DNA of 5,192 nt from an uncultured Bacilli bacterium (GTDB lineage: Bacteria > Bacillota_I > Bacilli_A > RF39 > UBA660): positions 1-5,192 of the forward strand of contig CANQFF010000060.1 of the NCBI GenBank assembly GCA_947598345.1. The letters run 5' to 3'. Under the pieces are notes generated by a model. The model had not been told where the DNA came from and did not search any database. It was given only the letters and a program-made list of their open reading frames with translations. The translations under genes were made by a program, and so were the position numbers. Within the stretch, counting starts at the first letter, position 1. Each line of letters begins with the position of its first letter. Positions 1 through 4,913 of the stretch are shown here, one piece after another.

Positions 1-215
1 AGTCCAGAATCAGACTTTAAAACTGCACATCCTAGTTTTTCAGCAGCATATTTAGCACTAAAAGATGCAACCTCACCACAAGTCTCAGCTTGTATTTCTA
101 AAATTTCAAAATCAGGATTTACAATTTCAATATTAAACCCATATTTCTTTCCAAAAAATTCGTTTGCTTCTTCAACTTTATATGGATTTGTAGTTAAGTA
201 TACTAATTTCTTCAT
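1..215 (-). CDS. rdgB: Non-canonical purine NTP pyrophosphatase, HAM1/RdgB/ITPA family (N-terminal 71 residues, cut by window edge)
   Basis: This protein probably hydrolyses ITP, XTP and dITP to monophosphate plus pyrophosphate, keeping deaminated purines out of DNA and RNA in the cytoplasm. The visible N-terminus reads MKKLVYLTTNPYK, matching the family's (A/T)TxNPxK nucleotide-binding start. At about residues 40-50 is EIQAETCGEVA and at 68-72 SDSGL, matching the family's (D/E)DSGL block with the second Asp kept and the first changed to Ser. The EIQ...EVA...AKY spacing resembles the archaeal/eukaryotic type (Mj0226-like) more than the E. coli RdgB FEENA type. The start is set by an AGGGAGG site at 222-228, 6 nt before the ATG. 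It has its own promoter and runs toward the left edge, so the rest of the catalytic domain is not visible. The family call is firm; substrate preference is inferred. Confidence 0.85.
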   Translation of the reverse strand, partial: MKKLVYLTTNPYKVEEANEFFGKKYGFNIEIVNPDFEILEIQAETCGEVASFSAKYAAEKLGCAVLKSDSG

Positions 216-248
216 TCTCTTCCTCCCTCTATTAAAATTATTATAATA

Positions 249-277
249 ATTATATCACACTATTTTATTAATGTCTT
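249..277 (-). promoter_or_regulatory. Sigma-A type promoter of the HAM1-family gene
   Basis: On the minus strand there is a perfect TATAAT -10 box (249-254) preceded by TG (extended -10, TGATATAAT). A 17-bp spacer separates it from AAGACA (272-277), which matches TTGACA at 4 of 6 positions. Transcription would start near 242, giving a leader of about 27 nt that contains the AGGGAGG ribosome site. Confidence 0.7.
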
Positions 278-314
278 TCTTTATATTTAATACCATATAT
301 TGAATTAATAATTA

Positions 315-351
315 TATTAAGTTACTTATATTTCAACATTAAAACTTAATA
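315..351. repeat. AT-rich inverted repeat between the Nudix gene end and the HAM1 promoter
   Basis: TATTAAGTT (315-323) and AACTTAATA (343-351) are perfect 9-bp inverted arms around a 19-nt loop. It lies 31 bp past the stop of the minus-strand Nudix gene. There is no clean T-run after it on that strand and the arms are almost all A/T, so it is at best a weak terminator. It could also be chance in such AT-rich DNA. Confidence 0.3.
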
Positions 352-381
352 CTATCAAATTATCTGGTATACTTTTTTATA

Positions 382-930
382 TTACTCATTTTCATCAAGT
401 ACTGGAACAAGTTTGCCATCTATTATTTCTAGGTGTTTTTTATAATAATTATTATAATAATTTAAGAATAACGAATAACTTGTTTCTACTGCCGTGCCAT
501 TTTCTATCATATTAGAATACTCATCAACACTAATCCATTTTACATTTTGAACCTCATCCTCTTGCATCTTTATATCATTTAAATCAATATTTATATTTGT
601 AATAAATACCTCAACAAAATCATTAAATCTAGAAAAACAACCTATGTATTTTAATTGTTCTTCTTTTAACGAAATACCTAACTCTTCTTTAACTTCTGAT
701 AGTGCACCACTAATACTATCCTCTCCCGCTTTAGCGCCACCTGAAGCAGTTTCCCACATATTTGGACATTTCCTTGCACTTGCTAATCTTTGTTGAATCA
801 ATATTTCATTTCTATCATTTATTATCCATACAAAGCAAGATAATCTATACTCGCCTTTATCTAGATTCCTTCTTTCTTTTTCATAGCCTAATTTTTCATG
901 CCTTTCATTATAAACATCAACCATTTCCAT
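382..930 (-). CDS. Nudix hydrolase (IDI/YfcD-like type)
   Basis: This 182-residue cytoplasmic protein has one Nudix fold, the family that cleaves nucleoside diphosphates linked to a variable group using Mg2+ or Mn2+. The box spans residues 64-86: G64, E70, then SEVKEELGI at 78-86. The metal-binding Glu residues (E79, E82, E83) are present, but the usual Arg before them is Ser78. The flanking pattern GEYRLSCFVWIIND, ILIQQR and PNMWETASGGAKAGE resembles the isopentenyl-diphosphate-isomerase-like/YfcD branch, whose natural substrates are mostly unknown. The first ATG is chosen because AAGGAGAG (941-948) lies 10 nt upstream; a second ATG two codons in (922-924) would be 18 nt away. No clean promoter is visible. 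The best guess is a TATAAC -10 at 998-1003 with a poor -35. It is a diverged relative of the gene at 1156-1647, and the two share the motif EVKEELGI and a similar C-terminal half. Substrate unknown. Confidence 0.88.
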   Translation of the reverse strand: MEMVDVYNERHEKLGYEKERRNLDKGEYRLSCFVWIINDRNEILIQQRLASARKCPNMWETASGGAKAGEDSISGALSEVKEELGISLKEEQLKYIGCFSRFNDFVEVFITNINIDLNDIKMQEDEVQNVKWISVDEYSNMIENGTAVETSYSLFLNYYNNYYKKHLEIIDGKLVPVLDENE

Positions 931-1015
931 TATAACTTCACTCTCCTTTTTTAATATATTTCTTTATTCCATCTATGTTATTAGAATTTATTAATTTGTT
1001 ATACTTATTAATTGA

Positions 1016-1050
1016 ATAGATAAATTTTTTTTCTTATTCCATATATCTAT
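1016..1050. repeat. Inverted repeat flanking a T8 tract in the divergent Nudix spacer
   Basis: ATAGATA (1016-1022) and TATCTAT (1044-1050) form 7-bp inverted arms around 21 nt that contain eight consecutive T (1025-1032). It lies in the 225-bp spacer between two divergent Nudix genes, so an operator is conceivable. The AT bias makes chance a real alternative. Confidence 0.25.
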
Positions 1051-1066
1051 CCATATGCAACATAAT

Positions 1067-1093
1067 CATTGTAAGTTAAATTCTACAACAATG
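1067..1093. repeat. CATTGT / ACAATG inverted repeat upstream of the plus-strand Nudix promoter
   Basis: CATTGT (1067-1072) and ACAATG (1088-1093) are perfect 6-bp arms separated by 15 nt. Their centres are 21 bp apart, about two helical turns, which is typical of dimeric regulator half-sites. The pair ends 12 bp before the candidate -35 at 1105. A regulatory role is only inferred. Confidence 0.3.
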
Positions 1094-1104
1094 TCAATTA
1101 ATTA

Positions 1105-1133
1105 TTTATTATAATTACTTATGATGATATAAT
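1105..1133 (+). promoter_or_regulatory. Extended -10 promoter of the plus-strand Nudix gene
   Basis: TGATATAAT is an extended -10 with TG at 1125-1126 and TATAAT at 1128-1133, identical to the one before the HAM1 gene. The -35 position with 17-bp spacing is TTTATT (1105-1110), only a 3 of 6 match. The promoter would therefore rely on the extended -10. The start site would be near 1140, leaving a leader of about 16 nt. Confidence 0.6.
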
Positions 1134-1155
1134 TAAAAGTGAAAGGAAGATATAT

Positions 1156-1647
1156 ATGGAATATAGAGATTTATATAATTATAATAGAACTCTCACAGGT
1201 AAAAAAATTTTTAAAGGAGAGCCCATACCAGAAAATAATTATATTATGATGGTAGTTATTTTTATTGAAAACGATAATCATGAATTTTTAATTCAAAAGC
1301 GTTCTATGGATAATGGTGGAAAATGGGCAACAACTGGTGGTCACCCAAAAAGTGGTCAAACAAGCATTGAAGGAATAATAACTGAAGTTAAAGAGGAACT
1401 AGGAATTGAAATAAAAAATCCTATATTATTCAAACAAGCAAGCGGTAAAAATACACTATGTGATTTATATTATTTAAAGCAAAATATAGATATAAATAAC
1501 ATAAATATTCAAAAAGAAGAAGTCGATGAGGTTAAATGGGCTAATATTAGCGAAATAGATTCATTAATGAAAAATGGAAAATTTAATAAGGGACATTATA
1601 TGATGTTTAAAGATTGCCTAGAATACTTAAAAGAATTCAACAATTAG
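1156..1647 (+). CDS. Nudix hydrolase with degenerate Nudix box
   Basis: This 163-residue single-domain cytoplasmic protein is expected to hydrolyse a phosphorylated nucleoside derivative or similar pyrophosphate. The Nudix box covers residues 62-84: G62, Q68 where Glu is usual, T76 where Arg is usual, then EVKEELGI (77-84) with the metal-binding Glu residues intact. Before it sit VIFIENDNHEFLIQKR (about 34-49) and KWATTGGHPKSG, the usual beta-strand and GG(H) lead-in. After it, EEVDEVKWANISEIDSLMKNG matches the C-terminal EVxxVKWISVDE part of the minus-strand paralogue. The start is supported by AAAGGA (1142-1147), 8 nt upstream. It is a single-gene unit: its own promoter lies just upstream and a terminator overlaps its stop. 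Activity may be reduced or its substrate changed by the two substitutions. Family certain, substrate unknown. Confidence 0.88.
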   Translation: MEYRDLYNYNRTLTGKKIFKGEPIPENNYIMMVVIFIENDNHEFLIQKRSMDNGGKWATTGGHPKSGQTSIEGIITEVKEELGIEIKNPILFKQASGKNTLCDLYYLKQNIDINNINIQKEEVDEVKWANISEIDSLMKNGKFNKGHYMMFKDCLEYLKEFNN

Positions 1648-1663
1648 CGAATTCTTTTATTTT
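1628..1663 (+). terminator. Intrinsic terminator overlapping the Nudix stop codon
   Basis: TAAAAGAATTC (1628-1638) pairs perfectly with GAATTCTTTTA (1649-1659), an 11-bp stem with a 10-nt loop, followed by TTTT (1660-1663). The TAG stop (1645-1647) sits in the loop, so the last codons form the 5' arm. The reverse strand also has T residues after the stem. It may therefore serve the converging pilin operon, whose stop is at 1672-1674. Confidence 0.65.
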
Positions 1664-1671
1664 AGTAAAAT

Positions 1672-2586
1672 CTACTTTACATTTATTACTCTTCCCTTAG
1701 TAATTGTATTTCCACTTGGATCTTGCGCTGTATATTGAATTACATATTTTCCAATAACACCAAATTTTATACTTCCCGAAAAACTTATAGAGCAGTTTCC
1801 ACTATTATCCTTACAGCTTACCCCATCCATAAGATCATATGAAGTGGTAGATAACGAAATCGTTGTGTCTTCTGGGAAAAATAATTCAGGAGCTAATAAA
1901 TCAGAAACAATTACACTTCTAGTAACCTTCGTTGATAAACCATCTTTGTCTACAACAATATATGATATATCATAAACTCCCACATGACTAGTATCAACTT
2001 CATCAACAACTCTATCATCAAAAACTATAATTATTAAAACTTTGTCAGTTAAATTATCTCCATCTATAGAAGTAGCTTTATAATTTACCTTATCTAATTT
2101 TTCATTTAAGTTAATTTTAGTCACATAATCTCCAGAAGAATTAGCAGTCATGTTTTCCAAAACTATTATAGGTTTATTATTTTGTTGTAAAAGTTCAAAA
2201 TTTACTTCATACAAGTAGCGACCATATTTCTTAGCATATTTATTTTTATTTTTATAATTACTATCAACCTTAGTTATACTAATTACTAACTCATCAGGAA
2301 ATTGATTTTGAGTTGAAGGATCAACAAACTTTGGATCAATAAACCCTCCTTTTTTTAACTCACCTAATGTAACAAAAACTTTTTCATCCTCTGATGGAAG
2401 TTTACTTAGATTTTTAAGTGACCAATTATATGTAGCTTCAAGTAAAGTATTTATTTGACTATCATGAGCTGTTTGTCTACTTCTATCAATAATTTTATTA
2501 ACTGTTGGCACTACTAATAAAAAAATAATAGTTAATATTATTATTACACCTAAAACTTCCATTAAAGTAAAACCATTATTTTTCAT
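1672..2586 (-). CDS. Type IV prepilin-like protein with two C-terminal Ig-like domains
   Basis: The 304-residue protein begins MKNNG|FTLMEVLGVII, a textbook class III prepilin leader: cleavage after Gly5, methylated Phe6, Glu at mature position 5. A hydrophobic helix follows (6-28) that continues as the pilin stalk to about residue 58. Residues 60-160 form a variable pilin-type head including TLGELKKGGFIDPK, common in Firmicutes pseudopilins. Residues about 160-229 and 231-304 look like two DUF5011/HYR-type Ig-like beta-sandwiches. Each has the (V)G(V/K)Y-x-(I/V)-x-Y core and a D(K/P)xG turn. Cys258 and Cys265 in the second domain could form a short disulfide loop. It is the last gene of its operon, 5 bp after the preceding stop, and its ribosome site GAGGG is formed by that gene's final codons. 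Prepilin processing needs a peptidase and assembly ATPase that are not encoded here. Likely a surface pseudopilin or adhesin-like subunit; role unknown. Confidence 0.85.
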   Translation of the reverse strand: MKNNGFTLMEVLGVIIILTIIFLLVVPTVNKIIDRSRQTAHDSQINTLLEATYNWSLKNLSKLPSEDEKVFVTLGELKKGGFIDPKFVDPSTQNQFPDELVISITKVDSNYKNKNKYAKKYGRYLYEVNFELLQQNNKPIIVLENMTANSSGDYVTKINLNEKLDKVNYKATSIDGDNLTDKVLIIIVFDDRVVDEVDTSHVGVYDISYIVVDKDGLSTKVTRSVIVSDLLAPELFFPEDTTISLSTTSYDLMDGVSCKDNSGNCSISFSGSIKFGVIGKYVIQYTAQDPSGNTITKGRVINVK

Positions 2587-2591
2587 ATTAT

Positions 2592-3119
2592 CTACCCTCT
2601 TTTAAATATACATAATATTTTAGCAAATATAAATAATATATTATTACTTTTAGTAATTGCTAAACTTTTTTCTAAAGCCTTACCACCTATAGTAAGAGCT
2701 GATATTATACCCATTATGAAAAGAGTAACTAATAAATTATTTTCGGCAATTTTTATTGCTATAACTGCTCCTGTTGATCCTGAAATAATGCCACATATAT
2801 CACCGATAACATCATTGCAAAAACTAGATACCTTATCTGCGTTTTTCTTTAATTTTACTGCCATAGCAGCACCTTTTAATTTTCTTGAAGCCATAGAATG
2901 AAACACAGCCTCATCAGCAGACGCAACTGCAACACCAACCATATCAAATATAACGCCAATTACTATAAATATTAAACACAATATTATTCCTAATACAACA
3001 TTAATATTTGGAATTGCAGTTTCTGATACAAATGTAAATACAATAGAAATTAAAAAAGCAAGTAAAACAATTTTTGTTATCCAGATATAATCAATCAGAT
3101 TTTTATTCTTTTTTCTCAT
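2592..3119 (-). CDS. DUF21 (CNNM/CorB)-like integral membrane protein without CBS domains
   Basis: Using the ATG at 3117-3119 gives 175 residues starting MRKKNKN, with about four hydrophobic segments near 14-34, 40-66, 105-123 and 128-147. Between helices 2 and 3 lies VAVASADEAVFHSMASRKLKG...NADKVSSFCNDVIGDICGI. This resembles the DUF21 transmembrane module of CNNM/CorB proteins (pattern SAxEtA...RLRrl...NpdrlLst...iGNnlvNi), which handles Mg2+ and other divalent ions. No CBS pair or CorC/HlyC domain follows, so this would be an isolated membrane module. An upstream in-frame ATG (3141-3143) would add eight residues and overlap the previous gene by 22 nt, but it has no ribosome site. The chosen ATG begins 2 nt after the previous stop and has GGGA 8 nt upstream, favouring coupled translation. 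Ion transport is inferred from distant resemblance only; a structural partner of the pilin is another option. Confidence 0.65.
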   Translation of the reverse strand: MRKKNKNLIDYIWITKIVLLAFLISIVFTFVSETAIPNINVVLGIILCLIFIVIGVIFDMVGVAVASADEAVFHSMASRKLKGAAMAVKLKKNADKVSSFCNDVIGDICGIISGSTGAVIAIKIAENNLLVTLFIMGIISALTIGGKALEKSLAITKSNNILFIFAKILCIFKRG

Positions 3120-3121
3120 AT

Positions 3122-3496
3122 TTAAAATCCCATGTAATCCCATATATCGTCATCTATATTAAAATCATTTGAATTATGATTATTATTTGAATCAGTATTA
3201 TTATCTACATCTGGAGTTATTTGCTCTTCACTATTTAAATCAGAATTATTATCAGTATTTGGGTTTTTATTATTAGAATTAGTGTCATTATTTATATTAG
3301 GATCAACTTGCTCATCTTGAACGGGTTTATTATTGTCTATAATAGTTTTTTTCTGTTCTTTTAAATTCAATACTAACAATATGACAAGTATAATTACAAC
3401 AATATATAGTATTATAACTATTATATAATCAGTTCTTTTACCTTTTTGTTCTATTTCTAAAAACTCAGAAGACATATCAGTATTATTATCATTCAT
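3122..3496 (-). CDS. Bitopic membrane protein with Asn/Asp-rich extracytoplasmic tail
   Basis: The family is not recognised. The 124-residue protein has a short N-terminus (1-22, with GKR before the membrane), one strongly hydrophobic helix at 23-44 made mostly of Ile, Val and Leu, and a KEQKK patch. A low-complexity stretch from 54 to 114 follows, dominated by Asn, Asp and Ser. A short distinct end, IDDDIWDYMGF, contains the only Trp and may be a binding tag. The charge pattern does not settle topology; tail outside is the more natural reading. It is the first gene of the operon with the DUF21-like and pilin genes and sits just below a strong promoter. The start is set by GGTGAG immediately upstream; a later ATG (codon 8) lacks a ribosome site. 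It could be a spacer or anchor protein for a surface complex. Its function is unknown, but it is probably a real gene because of promoter, ribosome site and tight coupling. Confidence 0.7.
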   Translation of the reverse strand: MNDNNTDMSSEFLEIEQKGKRTDYIIVIILYIVVIILVILLVLNLKEQKKTIIDNNKPVQDEQVDPNINNDTNSNNKNPNTDNNSDLNSEEQITPDVDNNTDSNNNHNSNDFNIDDDIWDYMGF

Positions 3497-3511
3497 ATTC
3501 TCACCATAACA

Positions 3512-3540
3512 AGTATAACATAAAAAATAAAATACGACAA
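3512..3540 (-). promoter_or_regulatory. Promoter of the three-gene pilin operon
   Basis: On the minus strand TTGTCG (3535-3540, 4 of 6 to TTGACA) is followed by a 17-bp spacer ending in TGT and then TATACT (3512-3517, 5 of 6), an extended -10. Start of transcription is predicted near 3505, at the GGTGAG ribosome site, so the leader is only about 9 nt. Its layout is nearly the same as the promoter at 4861-4889. Confidence 0.75.
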
Positions 3541-3571
3541 TAAATCTAGTAAAGTTAAAATAAATTTTATT

Positions 3572-3590
3572 AAAAAAGGACTTATGTCCT
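3572..3590 (-). terminator. Intrinsic terminator overlapping the deacetylase stop codon
   Basis: On the minus strand AGGAC (3586-3590) pairs with GTCCT (3577-3581) around a 4-nt ATAA loop, followed directly by five more T (3572-3576). The first two bases of the stem belong to the TAG stop codon (3589-3591). The stem is short, so some read-through into the pilin operon is possible. Confidence 0.65.
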
Positions 3591-4845
3591 ATTGTAAGTA
3601 TGATATGAATTCATTCATTGTAGTACTAGAAAAAATTGTCATTCGTCTAACTTTATATTTATCTGTTTTATTTGGATATGAATACCCTTCTGTATCATAT
3701 TGACCAATAAAAGCCATATTAAATCCTGCTTTTTTTAATAGTGAAATTGCTCTATCACTAAAATCAAAGAATGGATACGCAAAATATTTACTACCATTTA
3801 ATTTTTCTTGACTAGTTTTCAAATCATTTAAAACCGTTTCTTCTGGTAAACATAGTATACCACCACCCTGTAATCCATAATTAGGGCACTCATATTGATT
3901 ATGCATATTATCAGAATGCGATTCTAAATCTAAATAATCAGATTTAAAATTATTAGGGTCTACCCAACTAGTAATTACAAAAAGAGTTGCATTAACTTTA
4001 TATTTTTCTAATAATTCAATAGCTCCTAAATCAAAAGTAGTTCCATCATCAACGGTTAATACTATGCTTTTTTCAGGTATTTGTATTTTTCCATCTAAAA
4101 ACATTTCTAGTTCATTTAATTTTAATGTAAAATAATCATTTTCTCGAATATATTTTAAATGAGATTCAAACTGACTCAATGTTTGACATATATCCTGATT
4201 ACAACTTTTTTTATTAGGATCATATAAAAAATGATATGTTAAAGTTCTAATTCTTGATTTTCCTTTTAAATCTGTATTAATATTATTATATTTTTGAATT
4301 ACATCTTTATTATCTATATAAAGTAATTGATCATTGAAAACCACACCATAACGATTATCGTCTTTAACTAAAATTTTAAAATCAAAAGACTTATTTAATG
4401 TATATAAGAAATTCCCTTGTTCATCGTAAAAACTTGTAGAATCTCCAGTTTTTATATTTTCATTAAAGTATATATAATTCTTATATCTATCACTTTTTAT
4501 ACTAGGATCTCCAGGAGTTACATCTTCAAAATATATATATGAATCTAACTCTGGAATATAAAAATATTTCGTATCTACTGTTATATCACTAGGATTTAAA
4601 GATAAGTTTATATTAGTATTTATATTTCCTGCTTCAATGTATTCAGAATTATCTTTTTTATATAATTTTGTTTCCTTATTAGTATAAACATGTTCACTAT
4701 AATGACTTTTAATATCACTAACTATTTTTCTTTCTTTTTCTAATAATTTATTTTTATAAGAAAGATCGTAAAGTTTTATTGTTGACAACACTATTATTAA
4801 TACTAAAATAATAAGTGGTACTATTAATAATATTTTCTTCTTCAT
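3589..4845 (-). CDS. Membrane-anchored polysaccharide deacetylase (NodB/CE4-like)
   Basis: Proteins of this family remove N-acetyl (or O-acetyl) groups from cell-wall or exopolysaccharide sugars outside the membrane, using a metal held by Asp-His-His. Here MKKKILLIVPLIILVLIIVL (1-20) is a signal anchor. A short linker is followed by a beta-rich, SH3-like region (about 52-180), and the NodB domain starts near 198 with LTYHFLYD. Motif 1 is TVDDG (264-268), with Asp266 as likely base and Asp267 as metal ligand. Motif 2 is H310-S-D-N-M-H315, spaced as in PgaB/IcaB. Motif 3 is FAYPFFDFSD (355-364), in which the Arg of classical CE4 enzymes is absent, as is common in FAYP-type relatives. Cys215/Cys220 and Cys320/Cys332 could form disulfides. 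Transcription has its own promoter and terminator. The start is set by GGTGAT just upstream; this matches the 3' part of the extended AGGAGGTGATC site, so the short 3-nt gap is normal. The substrate (peptidoglycan or poly-GlcNAc) is inferred. Confidence 0.88.
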   Translation of the reverse strand: MKKKILLIVPLIILVLIIVLSTIKLYDLSYKNKLLEKERKIVSDIKSHYSEHVYTNKETKLYKKDNSEYIEAGNINTNINLSLNPSDITVDTKYFYIPELDSYIYFEDVTPGDPSIKSDRYKNYIYFNENIKTGDSTSFYDEQGNFLYTLNKSFDFKILVKDDNRYGVVFNDQLLYIDNKDVIQKYNNINTDLKGKSRIRTLTYHFLYDPNKKSCNQDICQTLSQFESHLKYIRENDYFTLKLNELEMFLDGKIQIPEKSIVLTVDDGTTFDLGAIELLEKYKVNATLFVITSWVDPNNFKSDYLDLESHSDNMHNQYECPNYGLQGGGILCLPEETVLNDLKTSQEKLNGSKYFAYPFFDFSDRAISLLKKAGFNMAFIGQYDTEGYSYPNKTDKYKVRRMTIFSSTTMNEFISYLQ

Positions 4846-4860
4846 ATCATCACCGATATA

Positions 4861-4889
4861 ATAATATCATAGAAATAAATATAAATCAA
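4861..4889 (-). promoter_or_regulatory. Promoter of the polysaccharide deacetylase gene
   Basis: On the minus strand TTGATT (4884-4889, 4 of 6) is followed by a 17-bp spacer ending in TGA and then TATTAT (4861-4866, 5 of 6), an extended -10. The predicted start near 4854 falls on the GGTGATGAT ribosome site, giving a leader of about 9 nt. It lies immediately below the terminator at 4892-4913, so the gene appears insulated from upstream transcription. Confidence 0.75.
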
Positions 4890-4891
4890 CC

Positions 4892-4913
4892 AAAAAAAAG
4901 GCATATTGCCTTT
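4892..4913 (-). terminator. Strong intrinsic terminator ending an upstream minus-strand transcript
   Basis: On the minus strand AAAGGCA (4907-4913) pairs perfectly with TGCCTTT (4897-4903) around a 3-nt loop. The T-run is eight long (4892-4899), three of them in the stem. No protein gene ends just upstream, which points to a transcript made from the 4914-5192 region or beyond. Alternatively it is an attenuator 46 nt ahead of the deacetylase start. Confidence 0.8.

Noticed and set aside
1659..1671. Palindrome ATTTTAGTAAAAT as a second terminator
   Set aside because: Its arms leave a 1-nt loop and contain no G-C pair, so it cannot form a useful hairpin.
2716..2901. Plus-strand open frame of 61 codons
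   Set aside because: It lies entirely inside the DUF21-like membrane gene on the other strand and looks like an antisense shadow of its hydrophobic codons.
3160..3335. Repeated AAT/GAT-rich DNA as a CRISPR or tandem repeat
   Set aside because: The repetition comes from Asn/Asp codons in the low-complexity tail. There is no fixed unit or spacer pattern.
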